In this document: piece after piece, positions 24,549 through 32,354 of the stretch
Layout of the letters: each line of letters begins with the position of its first letter
Position numbering within the stretch: position 1 is the stretch's first letter
NCBI RefSeq assembly: GCF_019797825.1
Contig: NZ_CP081855.1
Span: 1,116,001 to 1,180,000 of the forward strand
Reading direction: 5' to 3'
Length of the DNA: 64,000 nucleotides
Source: Limosilactobacillus panis
Lineage (GTDB): Bacteria > Bacillota > Bacilli > Lactobacillales > Lactobacillaceae
Translations under genes and position numbers: made by a program
The notes under the pieces: generated by a model
Told to the model about the DNA's origin: nothing
Database searches by the model: none
What the model saw: only the letters and a program-made list of their open reading frames with translations

Positions 24549-26120
24549 CTAATGAGCCATGAATTTTCCTAATTTAGTTAAATTCATGGTCATTAAGACC
24601 AAACCAATATCATTTTCCACACCTTGTTGTCCACGAAGATGGGTTCGACGTACGCCAAAATCCCTCTTCATTCTGCCAAAGACTGGTTCTACGTCGAATT
24701 TACGGCGACGGTAGATTGCTTTGCCTTCTTCAGAAGAGAGGGTATCTTTAATTTTAGCTTTGAAGTAATTCCAAGTAGGGTTAACGTTCATTTGACGTTG
24801 GCGACCACCCGGGGTCTTTGCCAATTGATCTAACCTGGCGGTTAGTTGATGTTTATCGGCACGGTAAATTTTAAGGTCACGGTTAAAACCATACTTATCT
24901 GTCCGTCGGCTGTAACGATAGAAGCTAAAACGTACACCTTGATGATCAATGAAATAATCATCCTCGGCGTTGTATTGCCAGTTTTGTGGCCGACTTAGAT
25001 CGTGTTGATATTTACGCTTTTGTTCTTTCTGATAAGTAGTATATGGGATAATCGGCTGCTTTCCTAGTTCATCAATAATTGCAGTATAGTTATATTCACT
25101 GCCATATCCAGCATTGGCAACAATATGATCGAAGAAATCTAAATGAGGGAATTGTTTTAAGAATGGTACTAAAGTTCTGGTATCAGTTGGATTAGAGAAT
25201 AAACCATAATCTAGGGTAAATTGATTATGTGTAGCAACTTGAAGATTATATCCTGGTTTTAATTCCCGGTTTTTCATTGAATCTTCCTTCATACACATAA
25301 AGGTTGCATTATGATCAGTCTTTGAGTAACTATTACGACCCTGAAAAGTATCTTCAGCTTTTTCATACTTCTTAGCTCGCGGAACTAAATCTTGTTTAAA
25401 TTTACGATAGATCTTTTTTAAGAAACGACGACGTTGTTTCTTAACGGAACCACCCTTAATCACTTTAGGTTCCTGTTTAATCTCCTCATTTAATTGGTTG
25501 ATCTCATTTTCAAGTTGTTCGGTAATCTCTTCCATACCAGTCGAAGACTTAATCATTTCCGGTTTCATTGACTGAATAACTTTCTTTTCAATTAACTCAT
25601 CATAAAGTTCAGCCACGTTTGCTTGAAGCTTAGCGTGATATTTTTCAACTGCTCGTCGCCAGGTAAAAGAGTACTTATTAGCATCAGCTTTTACTTTAGT
25701 ACCATCAACGAAAAAAGCGTCATGTTTAATTAAACCATGGTCGGCTAATGCCATGGTGAAATAAACAAAGGACCGTTTAATTAATCCCGCTGCATGGTTA
25801 CTACTGCGAAAGTTATTAATGGTATGGTAACTATAAGTATGATCACGAGCCAACCACCGCATTGGTAAGTTCTCTTCTAACATAGTTTCAATTTTCCGAC
25901 CAGAGTAAGTCTGACGAGAATAAGCAAAAAGCAATATCTTCAGCATAATGGCCGGATGCGAAAGTGGGCGACCAGTAGTCGCCACATCTGCTTCTAGTAA
26001 AACTTCCTGGGGAATTGAATCAACAAAAGCATCAATCAAACGTGTAATATGATTTTTTGAAACTTTGAACTCATAACTTAGTGCGAATTCAGTTTGCCCT
26101 GTGATATAATTTTGATACAT
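24549..26120 (-). CDS. IS1182-family transposase
   Basis: Start at ATG 26120 (MYQNYITGQTEF) with AAAGGA 9 nt upstream. The 523-residue protein has the N-terminal domain (RPLSHPAIMLKILLFAYS), DDE residues assignable to D in FFVDGTKVKADAN, D/N in HIVANAGYGSE and E near VEPVFGRMKRDF, and the C-terminal RRTHLRGQQGVEND block typical of IS1182/IS5-group transposases. The central part (about 200-270) is a lysine-rich coiled segment. Intact. Confidence 0.93.
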   Translation of the reverse strand: MYQNYITGQTEFALSYEFKVSKNHITRLIDAFVDSIPQEVLLEADVATTGRPLSHPAIMLKILLFAYSRQTYSGRKIETMLEENLPMRWLARDHTYSYHTINNFRSSNHAAGLIKRSFVYFTMALADHGLIKHDAFFVDGTKVKADANKYSFTWRRAVEKYHAKLQANVAELYDELIEKKVIQSMKPEMIKSSTGMEEITEQLENEINQLNEEIKQEPKVIKGGSVKKQRRRFLKKIYRKFKQDLVPRAKKYEKAEDTFQGRNSYSKTDHNATFMCMKEDSMKNRELKPGYNLQVATHNQFTLDYGLFSNPTDTRTLVPFLKQFPHLDFFDHIVANAGYGSEYNYTAIIDELGKQPIIPYTTYQKEQKRKYQHDLSRPQNWQYNAEDDYFIDHQGVRFSFYRYSRRTDKYGFNRDLKIYRADKHQLTARLDQLAKTPGGRQRQMNVNPTWNYFKAKIKDTLSSEEGKAIYRRRKFDVEPVFGRMKRDFGVRRTHLRGQQGVENDIGLVLMTMNLTKLGKFMAH

Positions 26121-26188
26121 GTAAATCATTCCTTTATATTTGTTTTTAGGGGTAATTACATCATATCAGGAACGATTTTCTGTGCATA

Positions 26189-26236
26189 TAAAAATCCGGA
26201 TGATAAATCAATTTTAGATTTATCATCCGGATTTTT
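26189..26236. terminator. Hairpin inside the right end of the IS1182-type element
   Basis: A perfect 20-bp stem (AAAAATCCGGATGATAAATC with its complement) around a 7-nt loop. On the minus strand it stops transcription leaving the permease gene, whose own terminator is not visible. Confidence 0.75.
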
Positions 26237-26276
26237 AATTTGACTAGGAGTTTTTTCCCAGCCTCGTTTTAATGAT

Positions 26277-27662
26277 TTATTTAACTACAGCCTTCTTCCG
26301 CTCCTTAAGCTGGTATACTAACCAGATGATGAAGATGAAGATGACCCCGACGGAAACTGATACCCGCGTATCTGGATTGAAGAACATAAACACGAGGATA
26401 ATTGTTAAGGCAATCAGACTGAAGTAGTTATATGCCGGGTAAAGAGGCATCTTAAATGGGTGGTTAACCAGGTCTTGCGGATTATGCCGGCGGTAGTTTA
26501 ATTCGGCCAGCAGAATGATAAACCATGGGACCATCCCGGGAAGAACACTTGAACTATAAACGATAACGAAGATGTTCTTTGCGTTAGCGTCGACCATTGA
26601 AAGAATTGAGTTCAGGGCGAAACCAACGAAGATCCAGAAGGCGATTGTCAAAACGGCCACGTTAGGAACAACCCGCTTTGAAAGCCGGCTGAATACTTTT
26701 GGTACTTGACCATCAATTGAAAGCTTAAACAGCATCCGACTGGCACTGTAGATACCGGAGTTGGCACCGGACAGGGCCGCCGTTAAGACAACGAAGTTAA
26801 TGATCCCGGCCGCACCAGTGATTCCGACCTTAGTAAAGGTTTCAACGAATGGTGAGCCGACCGCTTTCAGTTGGTTCCAAGGGTAAATCGAAACAATGAC
26901 GAAGATTGCACCAATGTAGAAGATCAGAATCCGCCAGATAACGGATTTAACAGACTTAACAATTGCTTTGCGCGGAGAAGCAGCCTCACCAGCAGTAATC
27001 CCCAGAAGTTCGATTCCTTGGTAGGAGCCGGCAATAACAGAAAGGGAGAACATGAAGCCCATGAAACCGCCGGTGAAAAATCCGCCGTGTGTCCACAGGT
27101 TAGAAATTCCAACCGGGTGCCAGTTATTACCAAGACCGAGGACAATCACGCAAAGACCCAGGATAATCATGGCAATGATGGTTACCACCTTAATCATGGC
27201 AAACCAGAATTCCAGTCGCCCGTAGGCCTTCGCGGAAACAATGTTAGCCAGGGTCAGGATTGCAATCACAATGATTCCGGAAATCCAGTCCTGAAGGTTG
27301 GGCCACCAATAATTCAGGTACTGACTCATGGCAATAATATCTGAGATACCAACAATGATGAATTGAAAGATATTACTCCATTTTGTTAAGTAGCCAGCAA
27401 AGGGATGAATATACTTCTCACCGTAGTCAGCAAAAGATCCGGTCCCTGGATTTATATATATCAGTTCACCTAATGCGCGCATGACCCCGTAAAGGACCAG
27501 GCCGACGAGGGCGTAAGCTAGTAGGACAGATGGCCCGGTCCACTTGATGGTCGACGTTGCCCCCATGAAAAGACCACTACCGATGGTTCCACCGATTGCA
27601 ATCATTTCCATTTGTCCGGGAGTCATCGTTCTTTTTAATTTAACCTTTTCATGCATTGACAT
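26277..27662 (-). CDS. Amino-acid permease, AAT/APC family, probably threonine
   Basis: Start at ATG 27662 (MSMHEKVKLKR) with AGAGAGG 7 nt upstream. The 461-residue protein has 12 predicted membrane helices and the APC signature IAIGGTIGSGLFMGA in helix 1. It resembles the AAT subgroup (AroP, CycA, YifK/ThrP, ProY) that carries amino acids in symport with H+. Family membership does not name the substrate, but the gene is preceded by a leader peptide with eight Thr in ten codons and an attenuator, so threonine (perhaps with serine) is the inferred substrate. The IS1182-type element lies directly after its stop. Confidence 0.85.
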   Translation of the reverse strand: MSMHEKVKLKRTMTPGQMEMIAIGGTIGSGLFMGATSTIKWTGPSVLLAYALVGLVLYGVMRALGELIYINPGTGSFADYGEKYIHPFAGYLTKWSNIFQFIIVGISDIIAMSQYLNYWWPNLQDWISGIIVIAILTLANIVSAKAYGRLEFWFAMIKVVTIIAMIILGLCVIVLGLGNNWHPVGISNLWTHGGFFTGGFMGFMFSLSVIAGSYQGIELLGITAGEAASPRKAIVKSVKSVIWRILIFYIGAIFVIVSIYPWNQLKAVGSPFVETFTKVGITGAAGIINFVVLTAALSGANSGIYSASRMLFKLSIDGQVPKVFSRLSKRVVPNVAVLTIAFWIFVGFALNSILSMVDANAKNIFVIVYSSSVLPGMVPWFIILLAELNYRRHNPQDLVNHPFKMPLYPAYNYFSLIALTIILVFMFFNPDTRVSVSVGVIFIFIIWLVYQLKERKKAVVK

Positions 27663-27684
27663 AATAAAACCTCTCTTCTCCAAC

Positions 27685-27758
27685 AAAAAAAGCCATCCAA
27701 TTTACCCAATCAGCCACACACTTTAATAAGTAATTGTGGTTGAGTAAATTGAATAGCT
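27685..27758 (-). terminator. Attenuator of the permease gene (arms 3 and 4)
   Basis: Minus-strand arm 27735-27758 (AGCTATTCAATTTACTC...) pairs with 27691-27718 (...GGGTAAATTGGATGGCT) with a few G.U pairs and a 3-4 nt bulge, followed by TTTTTTT, 20 nt before the permease start. Arm 3 contains CAACCAC (27736-27742), which can alternatively pair with GTGGTTG at 27797-27803 at the end of the leader ORF. Confidence 0.75.
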
Positions 27759-27788
27759 GTTAATTAACAGAATCAAATACGTGTTTAA

Positions 27789-27872
27789 TTATTCCCCAAC
27801 CACGGTCTTAGTTGTTGTGGTTGTGGTGGAGGTTAGCGATAGTTTTTTATGTTGTACAATTGATAATTGCAT
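27789..27872 (-). CDS. Threonine-rich leader peptide
   Basis: A 27-codon ORF with an excellent ribosome site (GGAGG, 8 nt to ATG). Residues 14-23 are T-S-T-T-T-T-T-T-K-T, i.e. eight Thr in ten codons, then VVGE and stop. The Thr codons contain CAACCAC (27817-27823), complementary to GTGGTTG (27797-27803) at the end of the ORF; the same heptamer recurs in the terminator arm 27736-27742. This is the 1:2, 2:3, 3:4 arrangement of classical attenuation: a ribosome stalled on Thr codons frees segment 2 to pair with 3 and prevents termination. Comparable to thrL of enterobacteria in principle, not in sequence. Confidence 0.75.
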   Translation of the reverse strand: MQLSIVQHKKLSLTSTTTTTTKTVVGE

Positions 27873-27905
27873 TCTAACTTCCTCCATTCATTTTCAACTG
27901 TTATT

Positions 27906-27934
27906 AGAATACTATGAGAAAATTAAAAATGCAA
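27906..27934 (-). promoter_or_regulatory. Promoter of the Thr leader and permease
   Basis: TTGCAT (27929-27934), 17-nt spacer, TATTCT (27906-27911) on the minus strand. Predicted start near 27899, about 27 nt before the leader ATG. It begins only 15 nt after the stop of the LPXTG gene, for which no terminator is visible. Confidence 0.6.
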
Positions 27935-27948
27935 GTACTAATCTAAAT

Positions 27949-30453
27949 TTATTTGGATTTACGCTTTAAAACGAAGAGGCTAACGGCAGCTGTCCAGGCA
28001 GTTGTTACTAATCCTAACAATGCTGTTTTAGTACTGGACTGGTTATTACCCGTTTGAGGAAGCTGATCATTATGGGTTGTAATTGGTTCATTTTCTAAGG
28101 AGCGGAGCGGATCCTGAATCCGGTTAAGTTCTCGTTGAAGATGGTGGTCAAGTCCGGGCCGACCTTGAGACCGCATACTTGTCGGGTCAGCAGAGTTATC
28201 TGAGAACGGGTGATTAGCAAACATTTCTGGAATATTGCTCACCGAACCTTCCCCTGCTTGGGTATTACCGTTAAGTTGTCGACTATTGTTTCCCTCGGAA
28301 TCCCCTTTTTCAGCGACTTGCGAATCATTCTCCTTAACAGCTTGGTGAGCCTGACTGCTATCGTCTGCATAAACTGGTTGATGCGTTTGGGTTGTTGTAT
28401 TTGATCCTTCTTCCTGGTTATTCTGGCTTGCCTGGCCCTTGCCTTGCGACTCGTCAGTTTGGGTGCCATCACTAGTTTGGCTGCCTGATGCTTGGGTAGC
28501 AGTTGAAGTCACCCCAGAATTATCGGTCTGAGTACCAGTAGTGGTAGTGTTCTCATCCGTCTGCGTACTTGATGAAACAATACTACTAGGGTCAGTCTCC
28601 GTTTGCGATCCTGTTGATACAAGTTGTGCGCTTGAAGAACTACCGTTTACATCGCCGGTTTGTGTTTCTGCATTGTTTCCGACTTTCAGGTCCGTTTGAA
28701 CGCCTTCCCTAGCGTCACTTCCCTCTGTTTGTGTACCCGACGCAACATTCTCGATAGTACCGCTCGTTTGGATCCCAGTAGAAACCTTCCCCAGATTATT
28801 AGTTGTCTGGGTCGTCGATGAATCTAGTCTGGGCGTTTCTGTCTGCGTACCAGCGCTTTCCTCGGTAGCAGAATCAGTTTGCACACCTTTGGAGACACCG
28901 TTATCTTCAGTTTGAATTGCTACAGAAGCAGTTGACGAATGAGTTTCTGTCTGCGTACCGACGGAAACACTAGGTGTAGTTTGGGTCCCGGTAGAATTCG
29001 TCAAAACACCATCGGTCTGGGTGGCCACAGAGCCCCCTTGAACCTCATTATCTGTCTGGGTAGCACTCGAGCTGGTCTGAATATTAGGTTCAGTCTGGGT
29101 TGCCGTTGAAGCTTTCTCAGGATTCTCTGTCTGGGACGCCGAATCTTCCATCCCTACCACGGCTGTCTGGGAGCCCTCTTCCTTTGTTTCGTCTCCATCG
29201 GTCTGGGTGCCTGCAGATACTCCCCCGCTGGTTTGAGTGTTTTCACTGGCTACCTGCTGTTTAGACGTTTGGGTCCCGGCATCTTTACTATCGGTCGTTT
29301 CCGTTTGGGTTGCTGATGACGTGCTTTCACCTACCTGCGTGCTTGCGTCTCCTTTTTCAGCCTCACTGGTCTGAGTATCTGTATCTTGTCCCCTGTCAGT
29401 ATCTGTCTGGGTAGAAGAACTAATCCCTGAATTCTCGGTTTGAGTGCTGCCGTCACCTTTCGCGGAATCCGTTGTCTGACTGCCTTTTTCCTGACCGGTT
29501 TGGCTAGTGGCGGTTGATGAATCCTTTGAGTCGGATTTTGAGCCTTGCGCCATCTCCTCCCCTTTCTCTTTACTACTATCCTTTTGGTCACTTGTATTCT
29601 TACTGTACTGGACCTCAAATGTCGGTACAGGCTGGTTAATTGCATTTTCTTCAATTTGCAAATCAGGAACACATTTGACCGTCGACACATACCCATCCAT
29701 TTGCGGAACCATTAATTGCGGGAAAGATTGAATCATCCAGCGGCCGTTCACAAAATCAGCCCGTGCAGACTGTTCAATAACCTTGTCACCAGCCGGTAAG
29801 TGGAAAATGACTTTCCGGGTTAAAACCTTACTAGCGGGCTTTTCTTGATCATTTTCATCCTTTTTGACCGTCAGGTGGAAGCTGGTGTGACCGGTATTTG
29901 GAAAGTACTGAATTTCTTTTGGCAGATTCGTGATGAAGTAGTGGTATCCTGCCGGCGGGGTCGGTAATTTATAACGGCCAAATTGATCAGAATGGACTGG
30001 AATTAAAATTGATGATTTACAAGGATTGTCAACGTCATCTAACATAAAAAAACGGGTTGCAGGGGCGACCTTATCAGTAAACGGTTGGTATTCAATCGTT
30101 ACCTTTCTTGACTTCATCTGGGGAGTCATCTTGACGGGGTCCAGCTGAAGTTCGGATGGTCGGTAACCAGCAAACTCTGGGGCCACAAATTCAGGCCACA
30201 TGTCAGGATGCTTCGCCTTTATCCGCTCAACATTAATAGTGGCAACCTGTTTAATGACTGTCTTCTCCTTGCTTAGGGGGTTCACAACCGTTATTTCCCG
30301 GATAACCGTCCGCTCCATTGGGTCGGTAACTTTCCCGGCTGGCGTATTTTCTGCACTGTTAATTGCCTTTGCGTCTACCGTCGTCACCGTTATTGAAACT
30401 AGGGCTAGTGTGGAAAAAAGTGCTAATGTTGTTTTAATATGTTTGCTTTTCAT
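27949..30453 (-). CDS. LPXTG-anchored Mub-like adhesin with TQT repeat stalk
   Basis: Start at ATG 30453 (MKSKHIKTTLAL), 8 nt after AGGAG. Signal peptide about 1-30 (cleavage near VDA-KAI). Two segments (about 45-120 and 215-285) resemble Mub B2-type domains: beta-rich, each ending in P-x-x-x-GY and a VxVxY-like strand. Residues about 300-690 are a Ser/Thr/Gly/Asp stalk with about 33 [TSIV]QT-type motifs, roughly every 12 residues. The wall anchor is LPQTG, a hydrophobic helix and KRKSK. Sortase A would attach it to peptidoglycan. The N-terminal part probably binds mucus or host glycans; the stalk could be O-glycosylated. Both roles are inferred. The 3' end has no clear terminator. Confidence 0.88.
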   Translation of the reverse strand: MKSKHIKTTLALFSTLALVSITVTTVDAKAINSAENTPAGKVTDPMERTVIREITVVNPLSKEKTVIKQVATINVERIKAKHPDMWPEFVAPEFAGYRPSELQLDPVKMTPQMKSRKVTIEYQPFTDKVAPATRFFMLDDVDNPCKSSILIPVHSDQFGRYKLPTPPAGYHYFITNLPKEIQYFPNTGHTSFHLTVKKDENDQEKPASKVLTRKVIFHLPAGDKVIEQSARADFVNGRWMIQSFPQLMVPQMDGYVSTVKCVPDLQIEENAINQPVPTFEVQYSKNTSDQKDSSKEKGEEMAQGSKSDSKDSSTATSQTGQEKGSQTTDSAKGDGSTQTENSGISSSTQTDTDRGQDTDTQTSEAEKGDASTQVGESTSSATQTETTDSKDAGTQTSKQQVASENTQTSGGVSAGTQTDGDETKEEGSQTAVVGMEDSASQTENPEKASTATQTEPNIQTSSSATQTDNEVQGGSVATQTDGVLTNSTGTQTTPSVSVGTQTETHSSTASVAIQTEDNGVSKGVQTDSATEESAGTQTETPRLDSSTTQTTNNLGKVSTGIQTSGTIENVASGTQTEGSDAREGVQTDLKVGNNAETQTGDVNGSSSSAQLVSTGSQTETDPSSIVSSSTQTDENTTTTGTQTDNSGVTSTATQASGSQTSDGTQTDESQGKGQASQNNQEEGSNTTTQTHQPVYADDSSQAHQAVKENDSQVAEKGDSEGNNSRQLNGNTQAGEGSVSNIPEMFANHPFSDNSADPTSMRSQGRPGLDHHLQRELNRIQDPLRSLENEPITTHNDQLPQTGNNQSSTKTALLGLVTTAWTAAVSLFVLKRKSK

Positions 30454-30534
30454 ATGTTCTTCTCCTCGCATTATTGGTCTCACTTAATAAATACGAAGCT
30501 AAGCCATTTTGGCATCTAAGAATTTTTAATAAAC

Positions 30535-31588
30535 GGCAGATTGCAAGAAATAACTTGAACGAATTTAGTGACGTAGATTAAGCAGGAAGATCTCGATTGG
30601 TGTATGCCAATTAAGACATTTAAGTGGCCGGGAATTCAAATACCAATTAATTTGAATCAGCTTGTGATCGCTTAACTCTTCAATGGCTTGGCCTTTGGGA
30701 ATAAAGCGTCGTAAAACTCGGTTACGGTTTTCATTACTGCCGCGTTCATGTGGTGAATAAGCATGGGCAAAATAAACCGGAGTACCAGTTCGCTGCTCAA
30801 TTGCCTGGTAGTTAGCGAACTCTTTACCATGATCTACGGTAAGCGTCTTGAGCTTGTCTTGAAGTTGACTAGCTAGTTCAAGTACGGCTTGAGTCATGGA
30901 CTGACTGTCGCGACCATGGAGCCGTTTAACAATTGTCAGGCGACTCTTACGCTCCACAAAAGTAGCCACAGCTTGACCTTTACGTTTGCCAGAAAGTACG
31001 GTATCAGCTTCAAAGTGGCCGAATTCCTGGCGAGTTTCGACTTTATGAGGCCGCTCCTCAATGGAGCGGCCGTGACTGAACGTACCACGCTTTTCTTTAG
31101 CACGATGACGACGAATCCCATGATCAGGCAAATCGGGTAACTGTACATCAAGCCATCCTTGATCAATCCAGTTATAGACCGTCTTGTAGGCAATTCCAAC
31201 TACATGGGCAACTTGTTCAGGGGACCACTTCTGGACTTGAATCTTTTCCTCGATCAAGTGTTTAAGGTTTTTAGTGAGCGAAGACTTCCGCCCCCGTTGA
31301 CTAACCTTGCGTTCAAAGTCAGTTTGCGCTAGCTCAGCCTGGTACTCACTATTTAGCCGGTGAAGTTCGTTAAAGACTGTGGTTTTACTAAAGCCTAAGT
31401 AATTAGCGATGTATCGCAAGGAACGTCCTTCATTATGAAGCGTTTCAATGACAACACGGTTCTGGAATGATAAAATAGTGGTGCTCATCAAGGTCCTTCT
31501 TTCTAATGGATTGTGCGGTAACACCATTAAAGACCTTGATGGGTTTTTCTGTCCACTTAAATGTTCAACTTAAATTTTACAATCTGCC
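30535..31588 (-). mobile_element. IS30-family insertion sequence, copy 2
   Basis: GGCAGATTGCAAGAAATAA at 30535 and the complement of 31588 (GGCAGATTGTAAAATTTAA) form imperfect terminal repeats of about 27 bp. The length of 1.05 kb fits IS30. The element lies between the gatD terminator (31593-31633) and the LPXTG gene, 82 nt upstream of that gene's start, so it may have replaced or altered its promoter. Transposase intact. Different subgroup from copy 1. Confidence 0.85.
30565..31488 (-). CDS. IS30-family transposase
   Basis: Start at ATG 31488 (MSTTILSFQNRVV) with AAGGA 7 nt upstream. A 307-residue DDE transposase: N-terminal HTH (about 8-55), then the integrase core with D in FEADTVLSG, D in LTVDHGKEF and E in GSNENRNR. 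Typical of the IS30 subgroup common in lactobacilli. Intact. Confidence 0.95.
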   Translation of the reverse strand: MSTTILSFQNRVVIETLHNEGRSLRYIANYLGFSKTTVFNELHRLNSEYQAELAQTDFERKVSQRGRKSSLTKNLKHLIEEKIQVQKWSPEQVAHVVGIAYKTVYNWIDQGWLDVQLPDLPDHGIRRHRAKEKRGTFSHGRSIEERPHKVETRQEFGHFEADTVLSGKRKGQAVATFVERKSRLTIVKRLHGRDSQSMTQAVLELASQLQDKLKTLTVDHGKEFANYQAIEQRTGTPVYFAHAYSPHERGSNENRNRVLRRFIPKGQAIEELSDHKLIQINWYLNSRPLKCLNWHTPIEIFLLNLRH

Positions 31589-31592
31589 ATAT

Positions 31593-31633
31593 AAAAAATC
31601 AGGCAATGGTGTAAATCCACTGCCTGATTTTTT
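31593..31633 (-). terminator. Terminator of murT-gatD
   Basis: AAAAAATCAGGCAGTGG pairs with CCATTGCCTGATTTTTT (one G.U) around a short loop. Confidence 0.8.
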
Positions 31634-31649
31634 AGTTTCGCTCCTAATT

Positions 31650-32354
31650 CTAATAAGTTGATTCAATCTTAACATTCTGCTGGACTGTTAAATCCGCGTC
31701 TGGGTACTTATTTGCTAGCGCTACTAATAACATCTTCTTCGCCAGCTCACCATTACGGTCGAGGACGGTATGCATGTTGGTACAGAAGGTGTTTTTGTAG
31801 ACCGCTCCTTCCGTATCGTCATCACGATTATTACCAACTCCCTCAATTACGGTCCCCAGAGCCTTTTCACCATTGCCCAGGAAGGTTACCAGATCGTGGT
31901 TTTCATGACCATGCATATTGGTCCCCAACAAAGATTTAATAACCAACTCACCCTGGACCGGTTCGCCATCGGTCGGTAATTCGCTACGGTGGGATAGCAG
32001 TTTAGCTCCGGCAACTTTTTCGTTACGCTGGTTAATATATGATTGTCCCAACAGTTGGTAACCCTCACCGACCGCCAGCATGGGCTTGCCACCTTCAATG
32101 TAACGGTGGAGTTCGTCACGTTTACTATCAATGTCTTCTCGCGCGATCGACTGCTCAAACTTCTGACCGGCACCAAGGACGATTAAGTCGTAGTCGTCTG
32201 CCGAGAACTCATCTTCTACACTGACAACTCGACTTTGCACATCAGTGTCTAAGAGCTGGCCATAGTACTTTAATGCCATGATATTACTGAGGTCACCATA
32301 AGTATTCAGCAGGTTCCCATAAAGATGGGCTAATTGTAATTGATACTTTGCCAT
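31650..32354 (-). CDS. gatD: GatD-like lipid II isoglutaminyl synthase subunit, nucleophile Cys missing
   Basis: A 234-residue class I glutamine amidotransferase-like protein. With MurT it amidates the D-Glu of lipid II to isoglutamine. The family blocks are present: HLYGNLLNTYGDLSN, GAGQKFEQ and the His195 region (TNMHTVL). However, the nucleophile position (Cys94 in S. aureus GatD, within a C-G-G-F/Y-Q type turn) reads AVGEGYQ, with Gly96 (codon 32067-32069). A Cys occurs instead at 191, four residues before the His. Without the nucleophile, glutamine hydrolysis should fail unless free ammonia is used. It may be a mutation, a sequence error or a true variant. Overlaps murT by 1 nt. Confidence 0.85.
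   Translation of the reverse strand: MAKYQLQLAHLYGNLLNTYGDLSNIMALKYYGQLLDTDVQSRVVSVEDEFSADDYDLIVLGAGQKFEQSIAREDIDSKRDELHRYIEGGKPMLAVGEGYQLLGQSYINQRNEKVAGAKLLSHRSELPTDGEPVQGELVIKSLLGTNMHGHENHDLVTFLGNGEKALGTVIEGVGNNRDDDTEGAVYKNTFCTNMHTVLDRNGELAKKMLLVALANKYPDADLTVQQNVKIESTY

Larger units (their letters stand above)
24429..26270 (-). mobile_element. IS1182-type insertion sequence
   Basis: AAAACGAGGCTGGGAAAAAACT at 24429-24450 is repeated in perfect inverted orientation at 26249-26270, flanking one transposase gene. Just inside each end is a terminator-like hairpin: 24475-24525 (ATCCGAACTG with CAGTTCGGAT and T tract) and 26189-26236 (a 20-bp perfect stem starting AAAAATCCGG). The element ends 6 nt after the stop of the amino-acid permease, so it supplies that gene's terminator. 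Target duplication not evident. Confidence 0.85.

Noticed and set aside
28300..29600. Repeated DNA of the TQT stalk as a CRISPR or tandem DNA repeat
   Set aside because: The repetition is at protein level with varied codons and spacing; no constant repeat/spacer pattern.
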